Notes under the pieces: generated by a model | The model's input: only the letters and a program-made list of their open reading frames with translations | What the model was told of the DNA's origin: nothing | Databases searched by the model: none | Part shown: in pieces, positions 26,368-38,549 of the stretch | How the letters are laid out: each line of letters starts with the position of its first letter | Numbering within the stretch: the stretch's first letter is position 1 | Position numbers and translations under genes: made by a program | Origin: Bolinopsis microptera | Lineage: Eukaryota; Ctenophora; Tentaculata; Lobata; Bolinopsidae | Direction of reading: 5' to 3' | Assembly: GCF_026151205.1 (NCBI RefSeq) | Contig: NC_087078.1 | Span: 11,418,175 to 11,482,174, forward strand | Length of the DNA stretch: 64,000 nucleotides

Positions 26368-26576
26368 CTCTCTCCCTCTCTCCCTCTCTCCCTCTATCCC
26401 TCTATCCCTCTATCCCTCTATCCCTCTCTCCCTATCTTCCTCTCTCCTTCTCCCACTCTCCTTACGTCCCTCTCTCCCTCTATCCCTCTCTCTTTATCTC
26501 CCTCTCTCCTCCTCTCCCCATCTTTCTCTCCTACTCTTCCTCTATACTTTTCTACCTCTCTCCCCTCTCCCTCCCT
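26368..26576 (+). repeat. Pyrimidine microsatellite based on TCCCTCTC and TCCCTCTA
   Basis: A nearly pure CT tract of about 210 bp. It leaves long frames open on both strands (serine/proline/leucine-rich on +, glycine/arginine/glutamate-rich on -), which I do not regard as genes. Confidence 0.9.
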
Positions 26577-26646
26577 GGAACCAGAACAAGCACCACCAGT
26601 AGCCACAGAGCCCTCTACTACCAAGTTAGTTGTCATTATCATGTCA

Positions 26647-26678
26647 GTTACCTGGGTAACCAGGGTTACCCGGGTAAC
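26647..26678. promoter_or_regulatory. Two perfect X-box-like palindromes
   Basis: GTTACCTGGGTAAC (26647-26660) and GTTACCCGGGTAAC (26665-26678) are 18 bp apart. Both match the inverted-repeat form bound by RFX factors (GTTNCC, two bases, GGNAAC). Binding is inferred from the motif alone. Confidence 0.4.
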
Positions 26679-27024
26679 CAGTTACTACAGTTTCTGTAGC
26701 AGCTACTGAGTGGCTGGACACTTCAAAGTAGTAACCCAGAGAGCTCGAGATCACAGTCTGATCATGGACATTTAATATGAAAGTTAAAGATCAAATTCAT
26801 AACATCAATTTAAATGGCAGTTTCAAAACAAAAACAGGGCAGAATATCTTTCGGGAACACAATAGAATAACACGTAAAATTTCGGCCTACATTTCAAGAT
26901 TTATCGACTGAACTAGTGAAATGAAAATGGTAAACACAACTGAAATGGTAAACACAAAACAATTATCGATACTATAATAGAGATCACCGGCTTAGAATTT
27001 AGTCTGGACGTCTCCACGAATTTG

Positions 27025-27073
27025 GTAACCATAGTAACAGTGTGTCAGTGTCACGTGTTCATTATGAGCCAAT
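27025..27073 (+). promoter_or_regulatory. X-box / CACGTG / CCAAT cluster
   Basis: GTAACCATAGTAAC (27025-27038) is X-box-like, CACGTG follows at 27052-27057 and CCAAT at 27069-27073. An RFX site followed by a CCAAT box at this distance is a known promoter arrangement. No gene is recognised directly downstream, so it may be the promoter of a decayed mobile element. Confidence 0.35.
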
Positions 27074-27571
27074 CATGGCAAACTGCGTGACAACTAATAT
27101 AGCGTCCGATAGAGGGTGCGCTCAGAGTTTACAGTTGATACATTCTTTACATCCACTGCATATTGCCGTGGGAATTTAGAAACAGAAACTACACTAATTA
27201 GCTCACTGTACGATTATTGCAATTGAATTCATCATTAATGAATTAAACCGGTTTTAACTATAGTTCTAAGTAACTTGTAAGTTGTTGTCTTATGGAATTT
27301 CACATGGAGACGATACAGAAACTGAAAATATTTTAGAGAACTCCGGGCTATATTGCTACTGGTCAAATTAAATGTCACTTGTTAGCGGGCTATATCATGA
27401 GCGGGCTGTAGAGATATCGGGCCCTTTGACAGCGGGCTGGTGAGAGCCCGCTATGCGAAAAAGCGCACGCTGGTGGATATAGTGTCCACTATTATATGCT
27501 GTACACATGATCTCCAACAGTTCTTTATTGCACACTATAATAGTACTCAAGTGGTGCTGTCATAATATTTC

Positions 27572-28551
27572 AATATACGCCTGATCACGCCTGATGCTGT
27601 TGTGAATGAATACCTGATCAGGCCTGATGCTATTGTGAATGAATACCTGATCACGCCTGATGCTATTGTGAATGAATACCTGATCACGCCTGATGCTGTT
27701 GTGAATGAATACCTGATCACGCCTGATGCTATTGTGAATGAATACCTGATCACGCCTGATGCTATTGTGAATGAATACCTGATCACGCCTGATGCTATTG
27801 TGAATGAATACCTGATCACGCCTGATGCTATTGTGAATGAATACCTGATCACGCCTGATGCTATTGTGAATGAATACCTGATCACGCCTGATGCTATTGT
27901 GAATGAATACCTGATCACGCCTGATGCTATTGTGAATGAATACCTGATCACGCCTGATGCTATTGTGAATGAATACCTGATCACGCCTGATGCTATTGTG
28001 AATGAATACCTGATCACGCCTGATGCTATTGTGAATGAATACCTGATCACGCCTGATGCTGTTGTGAATGAATTCCTGATCACGCCTGATGCTATTGTGA
28101 ATGAATACCTGATCAGGCCTGGAGCTATTGTGAATGAATACCTGATCAGGCCTGATGCTATTGTGAATGAATACCTGATCACGCCTGATGCTGTTGTGAA
28201 TGAATACCTGATCACGCCTGATGCTGTTGTGAATGAATTCCTGATCAGGCCTGGAGCTATTGTGAATGAATACTTGATCAGGCCTGAAGCTATTGTGAAT
28301 GAATACCTGATCAGGCCTGATCCTGTTATGAATGAATACCTGATCACGCCTGATGCTGTTGTGAATGAATTCCTGATCAGGCCTGGAGCTATTGTGAATG
28401 AATACCTGATCAGGCCTGATGCTATTGTGAATGAATACCTGATCACGCCTGTAGCTATTGTGAATGAATACCTGATCAGGCCTGAAGCTATTGTGAATGA
28501 ATACCTGATCAGGCCTGAAGCTATTGTGAATGAATACATGATCAGGCCTGA
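27572..28551. repeat. Minisatellite, about 30 copies of a 33-bp unit
   Basis: The unit is built from TGAATGAATACCTGATCACG followed by CCTGATGCTATTG. Copies in the left two thirds are nearly identical; the right third is a mix of variants (CACG/CAGG, GATGC/GGAGC/GAAGC, TAC/TTC). Because 33 is a multiple of three, several frames stay open on both strands for over 300 codons. Degenerate relatives continue at about 28995-29150, beyond a G/C-run segment. Confidence 0.95.
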
Positions 28552-28559
28552 TATACACT

Positions 28560-28993
28560 TAGTACTGTACGTTACGTTGGGGGGGGGGGGGGGGGGGGGG
28601 GGGGTGGGTCATATTTTCTTCCAAAACACAGTTAGTACATGGTACATTTCCCAGAAAAAAGTTAGCATGGTACTAAGGGGGGTGTCCAACCCCAAAAAAC
28701 CCATTTTACCTCAAATTTCAATTTTGGGAATGGGTTTTTTGGTTTTTTTGAATTTTGTGGGTGGGTATCTTATTTTATATACCAAGACACAGTTAGTACC
28801 GTGATTTCTCAACAGTTAGTATCACAAAAGCCGGCAAAAGGGGTGGGTGTCTAAATTATTATCTGAAAAAACAGTTAGTACCGCGAAGGGGGCGGGTAGG
28901 TCTTTTGACAAAATTCCAAAATTACACTTAGTCGACATCACGTACAGATCTTTAGAACTAATTACCTGATCCCCCCCCCCCCCCCCCCCCCCC
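28560..28993. repeat. Segment bounded by a 26-base G run and a 23-base C run
   Basis: The G run is at 28579-28604 and the C run at 28971-28993. Between them the motif AGTTAGTA recurs with variants (near 28629, 28661, 28792, 28812, 28873), along with short G clusters such as GGGGTGGGTG. Relatives of the 33-bp minisatellite lie on both sides, so this looks like an insertion into, or an internal rearrangement of, that array. Confidence 0.7.
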
Positions 28994-29159
28994 GTCCAGC
29001 TATGAATTAATTCATGACCCAGCTAAAAATTGAACCTGAATCCTAATATAGCTATGAAATTGTGAATAAACAACTGAGTCAAATATGAATGACCACCTGA
29101 TGTAGCTTTGAATATTAACCTGATCGATGTGTGAATAAAAACTGAACTATAATCGATAT

Positions 29160-30199
29160 TTTAATCTGTCGCCAATAGGTTAGTAGGTATCCCAAAAGCG
29201 GTAAAACCTCAACTGTTCAGTTCCTCAAGTTTCACTAGGCTGGCCCAAACCTGGCAGACCCATGCACTGATATCTTATATCTTTATCACATTTCAGGTAT
29301 TGGCCCACCAGGTATTATTCCTATTATTCCCACGAGGCCTGCCAAAAATATTTGATTAACGCGGGGGATTGTGATACTGTAGTAATTGTAGCACTATAAG
29401 CTAATGTCATGAATGTAATTTCTTTTACTCTTTGTTCGATCCCTGTTATATTATCCCCGTTGTAGGTCGTGAGATATTTCTCTATTGTGTGCCGGAGCTT
29501 TTTCCGGAGTATGCAGACCGTGTGTCTGGCCTACGTATAAGTTCACACTTTGAACTATTATTATTGCTTTTTTACGTTTCTGGTCCAAATCCGTTAGTAG
29601 CTAACTGTTTGAGTGTTGTTCGTGCAAATTAGGCTTTGTGTATTTAATTCGATAAAGTACGGCAGCCGGTTTGTCTGGTATCTCCGGTTTGTCTTAATTG
29701 TTGGTACAGTTTTGTGGTTATGACGATAAACGGAATTCCAATTGACCTCTTAAGCAATGTCTGTGAAATTGAAATTATCGTATGAAATTGAATGTGTCAA
29801 AACGTGTCGATCGTTTTCTAATATGGCGAAGGCGCCTGATGAATTGTATTTATGATTGAAGGTCAGTGAGTTTAATTATTGTAATTAAGTTTTCTGAATA
29901 TACTGACAATCGACATATGAGGCACCTGGCACACTGCATACCAAAATAATGTTAATGATATTATTATGTGATAACAATAAATTCCAATGTCCGTCTCACC
30001 TGCTTTTAAAGTTCTGCTTTAAAATTTTAAAGTGCTCAACAACGCCCCTTATACACTGATAGATGAAACAATCGAATTTCCATTTCTTGCTGATATTTTG
30101 CTTGATACGTTCATTAGTTCACGTGAATTGTGGAAGGGCACTGCGTGATAAATGCATGATAAATGCATGATAAGACTTAAGATAAGGCTGTGATATCCA
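29160..30199. other. No gene seen
   Basis: I see no coding, RNA gene or clear repeat here. An open frame of 66 codons at 29432-29632 has no recognisable similarity. Confidence 0.5.
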
Positions 30200-31070
30200 G
30201 CATATATGTAGGATGCTGCCTTTTTATTTTCCGTCGTGAACTTTTTTAATAAATGAAGTTTTCCTTTTATTTGGAATTTAGCTAGATTTCTATCACCTGA
30301 TATAAATACACGCCGCTATTATCATGAGACAAAACTTGGCACTTGCATATCACACTCTTGAAGATATCCTGATTAAAGCGATTGGCATTCACTGCATTAA
30401 AATGCACCTGCGCTGACAAAACGTTTATGTTCGATACATGATGTGTTCTAAAATAATTTCGGGCGAATATTTTTTAACTCTCATTTTTGGTAGTTCTTTC
30501 ATTCAAATTTGTGATTGTTTCTGAATAGACTCAGTGAAGACAGATTTTAATGGAAATAAATAGCTGAGTTAAATAAATAACGTATCGACATTTTTACGTC
30601 ATACTCATATTCTCATATTATTTGTTATATAGTAGTGTTGAAAGCATTAAAACTCATTTTTGGCTAACGATTTTGACATCCGAAAACTTTTACCGGTAAA
30701 ATTTCTTATTATTTATTATATAACTTTTTTCAAATCTAAAATAGAACAAAAATCCAGCATTTATCTATAAATGTAGGATGCTAGCTTCTGATTTTCTATC
30801 ACGAACTTTTGTAATGATAATACTATAAGTGAATATATATAATAATAATGTAAGTGAAGTTTTCCTTTGGAGCAAGTTTTCCACCTGATAAAAATACACG
30901 CCGCTATTATCATGAGACAAAACTTGCATATCTCATGGTTGATGATCAAATATTCATGTTATGAACAAAAATTTTCTTAAATAATTTAAGGCAAATTTGT
31001 TTTAACTCTCATTTTTGGCTAATGATTTTAGATCCGAAAACTTTGACCTGAAAACTTGTTTATTATTTAT
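30200..31070. repeat. Diverged tandem duplication, about 500 and 300 bp copies
   Basis: The block at about 30200-30715 and the block at about 30765-31070 share, in order: TAGGATGCT, GAAGTTTTCCTTT, ATACACGCCGCTATTATCAT with GAGACAAAACTTG, and CTCATTTTTGGCTAA with GATCCGAAAACTTT-like sequence. The second copy is shorter. Confidence 0.75.
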
Positions 31071-31074
31071 CATA

Positions 31075-31290
31075 TTCCCAACGTTAATGTGGCTCCTGAG
31101 TCCTGCTATGTTTTGGTTCAGTCGAATTAATTTTGATCAAGTTTATTTTCTTAGTTTAGTTAGTTGTCATCCGGCCACACTGTATGCAAATCATATTGCA
31201 ATACTATTGTTTTCATTAGTTTTAAATCAAACTAATGTCAGTGTTATTTTGCATGGCTGACATGTTATGGCTCTCATTATATATGATAAT
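31075..31290. repeat. Dispersed repeat, second copy
   Basis: This is the relative of the insertion in the foldback arm at about 3175-3370, with the same order of blocks: AACGTTAATGTGGCTC, TTGGTTCAGTCGAATTAATT, GTTAGTTGTCATCCGGC, TTTTGCATGGCTGACATG. It follows directly after the tandem duplication at 30200-31070. Confidence 0.7.
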
Positions 31291-34200
31291 TATGATAGGA
31301 AGCCTGAAAAAAAATCGGATACATACATTAAAATAATCCTTTGACTTTTTCAACGAATATAATGAACTTGAATACGAATTGGCTATGAATTAGTTGATGT
31401 TACTAAATTGCAACTTATCGCAATAAGACTGAAAGTAGGTGAATCGTCTTAAATCGTGCATAAAGAATGCGTCCAATAAGAGTAGATGGCATATTATAAT
31501 TGACTTGAAAATTTTGAAAACAGCATGTTTAATGACGCCTTTTTGCAAAGGCACTCTCCAATGCAAGGTGTTGTGAAGTATTGTCGTTTCAATCTGAAAA
31601 ATCGGGGCTGCCTAAAAATGTCTTTTCTTGATATCTACTGCATATCACAGACGTCTCCGAAGCATCTGAATCCATAATCAGACAATTCTTACAACGTGCT
31701 GATACAATGATACGTATAATAATACTTACATAACTTACAGCAAATCTATGGCGCTTGTATGTTATATTATATCCCTAGTTATGTGCCGTAATTATATCGA
31801 TACCCTTGACACGTGGTAGCTGGTTCAGTCATTAGCTGTCATACCAATGTACAGCCTTCTGGAACCACTCATCATGCCTGATCTCTCAGGGTCAGGCTAC
31901 AGCAGACCTGAAGTGTGTATGATAAGCAGTATGGTGTATAATAGGACTATATATTTAAGTAGACGGTCAGGAGTTAGGACCCCCAGTGTAGCCGGGGTGT
32001 TAGAGCCGGGTTTGTGCGTCATCGCCGCCAGCTTGATATTCCTTGTTATTACTTTATTAGATGTGAGGTTAGGACACAGTACGTAATTGTGTTTGCAATT
32101 ACAATGCACGTTCTCTCGCTTTCCTAAACCAATCCTTGAATAAATTTCATCTCTTACCTTATTAGTCGTTCTAACTGTTTTAACTCGTGGTTGTGTCTTT
32201 AAAACTTGTACTAGAACCTTTGGCTCGAGCTGTGATACCTCTGAATCCAGTGCTTTCTGCTTCATATCTGTCAGCCTGACCATTGACAACTAATATCCCC
32301 CACTTAGTACCCTGTCTGCCTTACTTGTATTCGTCTCTCTTGCGCTCTGTGAACTCAGGAATGCATGTCTGAGCTAGTTTAGATTTATCTTTGATTATAA
32401 TACTATTATCAATAGTACTAATAGTTAATACTCATACTTCCACATAATTTTGAATTGCAAGAGCCCCCTGGGGCACTGTCGGCGTGACAGGAGTAAATCT
32501 GCATGTTACTCAGTTCCTTGCGCTATTTATTTACTGACTCAGTTTTAAATGTTGTTTAAAAACAAACCGTCCGACATAAAACAGACCTATTATCTTATCC
32601 TCATGTATGTATTTACGTCTTAAATGTTCGCTTGGCCGGCAAAAACATCGTCGCAAATGTCAACGGCATCGAGCTGGAATCGCTGTGGTAGATGCCACAT
32701 TTTCGTTATTTAAGCATACAAAAGTCAGTATTAAACGCTTTAGAATGGCTACAAAGTAACTGTCGCAATATGACACACAGCGTTTAATTTCGTTAAATTA
32801 AATTGTGTCAAATTTGTATTGCCTGGGAAATAAAGTTGTATTTTGTCGGTAATGTTTGCGTGATATTTTCAAGTTTACTTACTTAACTTAATCTGTTTTC
32901 TGTCCTCGCATTTCTTATTTTTGTGGTGCATGGTTCTCAATGCATCCCTCCGCGTGCATCCCTATAGATATCAGTAACAAGAAGGTATGCCAACAATTTT
33001 ACTGTAAATTTATCCCGATACGAGGCATATGATACCTGTAATTACTTAGGAATAAGACATATATTATGTACGACGTACGTGTATCTGCACATATCTCCGC
33101 CTTGTACCAGGGAATCTTCTTTTGATTGGTCGGCGTCGACAATAAGAGTACCAGGGAATATGAATCATATAATCTTTATGAATTATTAGCGACCATTTTT
33201 TTTCTCACTGTCCTATTATATGCCGCGACCGTATTATCAATCCTGAGGATTCATTTTGTTTTTCTCCGTCTCAGTGAATTAGTTTCGGGGTCTTTTTAAT
33301 TCACTCATCATGCACATGAGTAAAGAAGTAAAATAGGCCGGTATAGTAATTAAGTAATTAGGCTGTGCTTCACACTTTTCTTCATGTTTTCTCATATTCT
33401 AAGGTCCACCGTCCATCATAATTACTTGCAGACTACATGGATAATGGGTATCATTTCCTAAGAATAAGAGTAGGCATTGTGCTTATGCACTGATTATTTT
33501 AATGAGATTTAAAATTGCACGAGCCTGTGGTCTAATCCCTTTCATCACGACCCGATTACCGTCCGACCCGACTCCATGACATTGTCGTATGTACAATACA
33601 CGGTTGTATTTTTAGTTTGCTTTATATTAAGTCTCAGCGCGTATTCGACGAAACTTTTAAAAAGTTACAATGGCGCATACTTTACGTTTATCATGCATTG
33701 ATTACCACTCTTTAAGATGATGGAGGTTGGTATTTTATAATTTCTTGAGAACCGTTTATTTGGGATTTTGTGTCGACTAATTTGGTTAGTGGAACACTGC
33801 AGCGTGTTCACTTCTACCGCTTCAATTGCTCTTGTACTCTCATTTTAAAATTAGATGAAATGCAAACACATAAATTGCTTTAGAGAAACACTACTGAGTG
33901 TTGCAGCGCATGTGTGTTATGTTTCCTTGAAGTTGCAGCCAGCTAGCCATCAAACTATCAATAACATGTCCACGTTGTAATTCTGTGTTTTTTCTCTCTA
34001 TATAATAGTGTAATACTCTTGCCCGTGTTTTTAACAAAACTTTCAATTTGCAAGGTGGTCCTGAATATGATTGAAAAATATATATCATTTCCGGGCTTTA
34101 TCATATTCTCATTGCATTATTCTCTGATATGCCCCACCTACCCAATATAGTAACTACATAATATAATAATATATATATATATTTAATTATGTTAGCAGTG

Positions 34201-37200
34201 ATATTGAATCAAGCTCTCTGCTCGGAAGCTAAGTAGCACAGAAAGTAGTAGTGCTGTTATTAGTTTTAATTGTAACTGTGTTTCTATTAAAATGCAATAT
34301 AATAGTACTGACCGTGCAGGTTGATATTCATATAATAAGGGGACTCATACTATGACACATTTCTAGATCGTAGGTTTGTGTTAATTCATGGTTATTTGTT
34401 ATTGTGCTATGCCTAATGAGATTAATATTATGAGCTGTTTCTTAACCATGGTTACTGTGGTTGATTTCGTGTTTTCGGTCATTTTAAGCTCCTCTATGTT
34501 CAGTTTATGCTGTATAAATAAGATCAAAAGATTGGCAATTTGATAAGAAGCCAAAGGTATTTCGATGAAAGAAATAGAATTGTGAATCCTGAGTGTGTTG
34601 CCTTTGATGTCACGTTACTTATACTTAGGTTTTGTCCACAATATCGTAACAGTTGCACAGGAATATCATACAGCATGAATATTATATACCTACTCTTTAT
34701 ATGAAATTAAAGTCATAAATTTTAGCAACCCGGATTAAGCTGCCTCCTCTGAATTTTGAAGTTGATGTGAAGCTTTAGAACTACACAAAATAACTCTTTA
34801 AAATTTCAATAAATGGGGCAACGCACAAAAACCATTGATCTGGTATTGCCATTATCATTAACTAATCAATTAATCAATTAAGAACTTTCGACTTGTCGTT
34901 GGAACTGGACTGTCTTAGCCAATAATCCACCAAATTGTATGTGCTTCTTACATTTCGGTCCTAACAAAGACTTAATTGAGAGCACGAATACACAATAACT
35001 GTTTGTAAAGAGGCTACCTAGACGGAATCGGCTTCCTTCGCATAAATTTCTGATATTATGCTTGAATTATAAATGCTACGATGAACTTAAAACTTAGCCT
35101 TGCTCATCATTAGTGTGCTGGTTAGTTACTTTAGCAGTACAACGTTTTAATAAATACCTCATCCTATTGAGCCACGTACACCGTTCCGCCAGTAATTAAC
35201 TGTTTAAATATACCTCCCAGCTTGTACCGGATCCTCTCCCAGCTTGTACCGGATTGTGTTCATTATCAAATGTCCCCCCTGATGTGTCAGCGGAGGCAAT
35301 GCTCGTTCCACCACTTTTCACACAATCGCACATTCACCTTATTGGTTCGACTAATTCTCTGCTCCACTTGAAAGGTTTCCTGGGTTTGCTTTTATCTCGC
35401 TGCTTGCCCGGTAGACAACGCAGGAAAATACATAAACCATGATGCTACCACCAGCCAAGCTGGGTTCTACAATTAAGTAATGGTCCTGGCCCAGGTAGAC
35501 CCTGGGGTGGTTCATGTAGTTGTCACATGGTCCCTGTCGACACCTGCCCTGTGGCCGTGCCGTCTGCTTGGTGGGCGGTGTTTACTGCTTACTCTGAGTG
35601 TGGGTTTACTAACTACAGCACTGCTTTGTACCATGACAGTTCATCTTTACTGATGTTCCGTGGCCATGCGCTGGGTTTGGACCTGCACTTAGACAGAGCT
35701 GAAATACTCTACACGCCCACCGATTATATAGCCATCAATACCTTATTGGTAGTGGTCTGCATCCCCAAAAACCAGTGGGTAATTATGTTCGTGCAATCTG
35801 CAAAAATAATGCCTTTTTCAGTATGATTTTTAAAGATCTTTGAATCAACTGGACATGTAAATTGATATTGCCACAATATCGTTTGCATAATGAAATTCGC
35901 TGGTGCATATTCGTTTGGACTTGTAGACCTCAACCGTAGCTCAGTACTCTGTTTTTACACACCCTGCTCGACACCCTGATTGACACCCTGCGTAATAGGT
36001 GGCTGACTCCCACCCTGCCATAAATCCTAGCTTCGAGGCCGTTTTTTAGAATATTATAACGAACTGTGTCATATTGCTTGGCTGATTTGTGGAAAAATAA
36101 AAAATTACTACTTAGTAATTGCAAGGAATCATTGCTGAGTGTTGACATTATGTTTCATGAAAAAATATCTTATCGGTGAAATATACCCACCTTAGGTCAT
36201 CAAATCTAAGAAAGTGGTGGGATGTGCTTAACCGGGCGCCGCATTCGCAGGTTACGTCGAACATGTAGAACTTTGCTCTGTGTACCTTGTTTGAGTCAGG
36301 TTCAAAGGAAAATGGGTTTCGGCCGCTTCAAATTGTATAGTCTAAAGGAAGGGATTTGAAAAACAAGGGGGAATGGGTTTGCAAAGTGGGACTGGGGCCG
36401 GGAGAGGAAGGGCTCCATAATCTGGGTTGCATTTTATGAAGCCTTTAACATTCTCATTTTCTGGAGAATTTTCTGGAGAATTGTAACGGTAAGTTTCTCA
36501 GACTAATCAACGCCAGACCAATAACGAGTCATAATCATTTAGGATCATTGGAAACCAATTGTAATCTCAGTCATATGGTCATCATACCCATATCATATCA
36601 TTTTATCTCATTGATTTCAACATCATAATTATATCTCCACTACAAAACTATCATACTGCTGCCTCACAAGCAAATATTATTACAGTGGGTCCCCTTATAT
36701 GGCTCATAAATCATGTCCTCATAATCAGGCGACTCACTTTGACCACAATAAAATGTCACGTGACTCATATGGCAAGTTTTTTTGTATCGGGTGACTTAGA
36801 GGTTAGCTTTATGAAAGGGGTTTGGCTCCGCTTATTCTTTATGGTGGCCCAATCACATATAAGGTACAGCTGGCAAATTCAATGCACATATTGTGTTAAT
36901 AGAGCCCATGTTTTGTTTGTGGCAACACGTTTCGTGTCAGTGGTCCCCCATTATTTTTAATGGAATACCTTACCTCAAAACTGAGATTTATTTAACGTAG
37001 TGCCGATTTCGTTGTGCCGTATGACAGCTCGCATAGTTTATATTCTAGAAACTTATAAGTATCATTTAAGAGTAATTACTCAGACCATTCTCCTACTGGA
37101 AGTAATTTTCGCATGACTGGCATAGTCTAGACTCTGGTCAGAGAGTGATATCAAATTATCAATGTTAAACTTGATACTAGGTAACCATTGTACTTGTCCA

Positions 37201-37280
37201 GTTGCAATCTTGATCTTGACTCTCCTTTAAAACCTTCCTTAAAACCAAATCAGACATCGTTGCTGGTGAGCCTTGGAGTA
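31291..37280. other. No gene recognised in about 6 kb
   Basis: Several islands are less AT-rich than the surroundings (about 31840-32290, 35230-35760, 36210-36420) and may be decayed repeats. The longest frame is 130 codons on the minus strand (31897-32289). It shows no motif I recognise and has no good start context, so I do not call it. Between 35230 and 35760 the reverse strand has short coding-like runs broken by stops. Confidence 0.5.
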
Positions 37281-38016
37281 CAATAAAACCTCTCGCTATA
37301 CCATACCTTGATGCACCGTGTACTTCGATATTCCGGGCCTTTTCCTTTCACCCAAACTTATAGTTGATTAGTTTGTTTTGTGCAGGAAATGTTCATAATC
37401 GTTACTCATATTGCATTTGGTGGTGATTTGAGTACATATCGAGCTGTATTTTATCACGATACGACACCATACGTGTTCACAAGGCCATACTTTGCTCATG
37501 GAATTAGGCAAAAATATGGATATTAAAGGTGAGCAGTTACTTAACACACAGTCTTTATTTTAGTTCCTTGATTAACTCGATACCGAATATTTTAGTTATT
37601 CCAACCAGAGCCCCAAAAGTCATATTTTGATAAATCATGTAGATGGAAAAGAATTTTGCCGTCAAATCATAGCTCTATTTTTGTAAAGTATGCTGTTTTT
37701 GATGAAATATGAGTGCTGAGTTGCAACTTACAAAATGTATCCATTTTGATTATCCAGATGGTGTAGATTTTGACTAAACGGGCACCAAGTTAGGAGAAAT
37801 ATCAGTTCAAATGATAAAAATGTTTGGTAGATATATCATCCCATCTCTAGATCCATCGTAATCCTCAAAATCTCTGGTGAGTAGATAAAAACTCTAATAA
37901 TACCAGCACTCAATGATTTGGGAGGCTATCAATTAATTGGATAACGGAATCACGTGAACCTCTCTATACCGTGCACTTTTTCATTTCCCCCGTGAGTCCC
38001 ATGAAAGATTTCACTG
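37281..38016. mobile_element. Longer pogo/Tigger-like element, related to 13457-13813
   Basis: It starts CAATAAAACCTCTCGCTATA after TA and ends ATGAAAGATTTCACTG before TA. It shares with the 13.5-kb copy the left 200 bp (TTCGATAT-CGGGCC, TTGTGCAGGAAATGT, CATATTGCATTTGGTGGTGA) and the right end (ACGTGAACCTCTCTAT). The extra middle has no transposase frame. Part of it (about 37696-37810) has relatives near 40200-40330. Confidence 0.65.
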
Positions 38017-38549
38017 TAATAACTTAATAAGCTGCCGCGTTAAGTTTCGATAACTTAACCTTCATGCTGAACCCCAATCTCACCCTGGTAATGTACCCCG
38101 AGTGATGTTGTGCACACTTATAACTAGCTCCATTCTGATTGTACACCACACAGTTTTAAATCTCCATACCGTTTACATAGCTGATACCGTGTATTGAGTA
38201 TGCCTATCGTTATGTTCTTTGTTCATACAGCTATATGAGTATATGATCGTTAACATAGACCGACAATTTCATACGTTGGTTCGAGCAGCACTTGCCAATC
38301 TTCATGATAGTCTTACAGGCGCTACCACAGTAGAGTGTGGTAAGAAACAGAGCCATTCACAGCTGGTTCGGATTACTGTTGTTATTATTGTTAACATTTT
38401 GTCCATTCCATAGGACTTTAAGAACTCTTGTTTAAATTTTCAACCGTTAAGGCCTTGATATTGTAACAAAATTATTGTTGACAATTCCAAACTGATTACC
38501 AAACTATACCGGCAGTACACGTACCAAAAAATTCGAATTTAATGCCACT

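Larger units (their letters stand above)
25983..27489. mobile_element. Probable non-autonomous element with inverted ends and GC hairpins
   Basis: About 32 bases at 25983-26014 (containing TATATCCACCAGCGTGAGCT) recur inverted at 27458-27489 (ACGCTGGTGGATATAGTG). A diverged direct copy of the left end, starting TTCCGCCC, lies at 26110-26162. Near the right end, AGCGGGCT at 27431-27438 pairs with AGCCCGCT at 27445-27452. The interior holds a CT microsatellite, X-box-like palindromes and a CCAAT/CACGTG pair, but no gene. The style resembles the element at 56817-57765, which carries a Crypton-like frame. Confidence 0.5.

Noticed and set aside
26311-26709. 132-codon serine/proline/leucine-rich frame and an antisense frame
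   Set aside because: Both are translations of a CT microsatellite with no recognisable domain or splice context.
27602-28804. 400-codon open frame on the + strand and two frames of about 330 codons on the - strand
   Set aside because: They are a by-product of a 33-bp tandem repeat, whose length is a multiple of three, so several frames stay open on both strands. The + frame runs on through a G homopolymer into unrelated sequence.
31897-32289. 130-codon minus-strand frame
   Set aside because: No motif was recognised, and an overlapping + frame is equally open. A profile search would be needed to support it.
35254-35826. Less AT-rich island with 62- and 99-codon + frames and broken coding-like runs on the reverse strand
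   Set aside because: No consistent frame on either strand and no recognisable domain; possibly a decayed repeat.
36674-36955. CAGTGGGTCCCC and CAGTGGTCCCCC at the two ends of a 280-bp stretch, considered as transposon ends
   Set aside because: The two copies are in direct, not inverted, orientation, and no target duplication was found.
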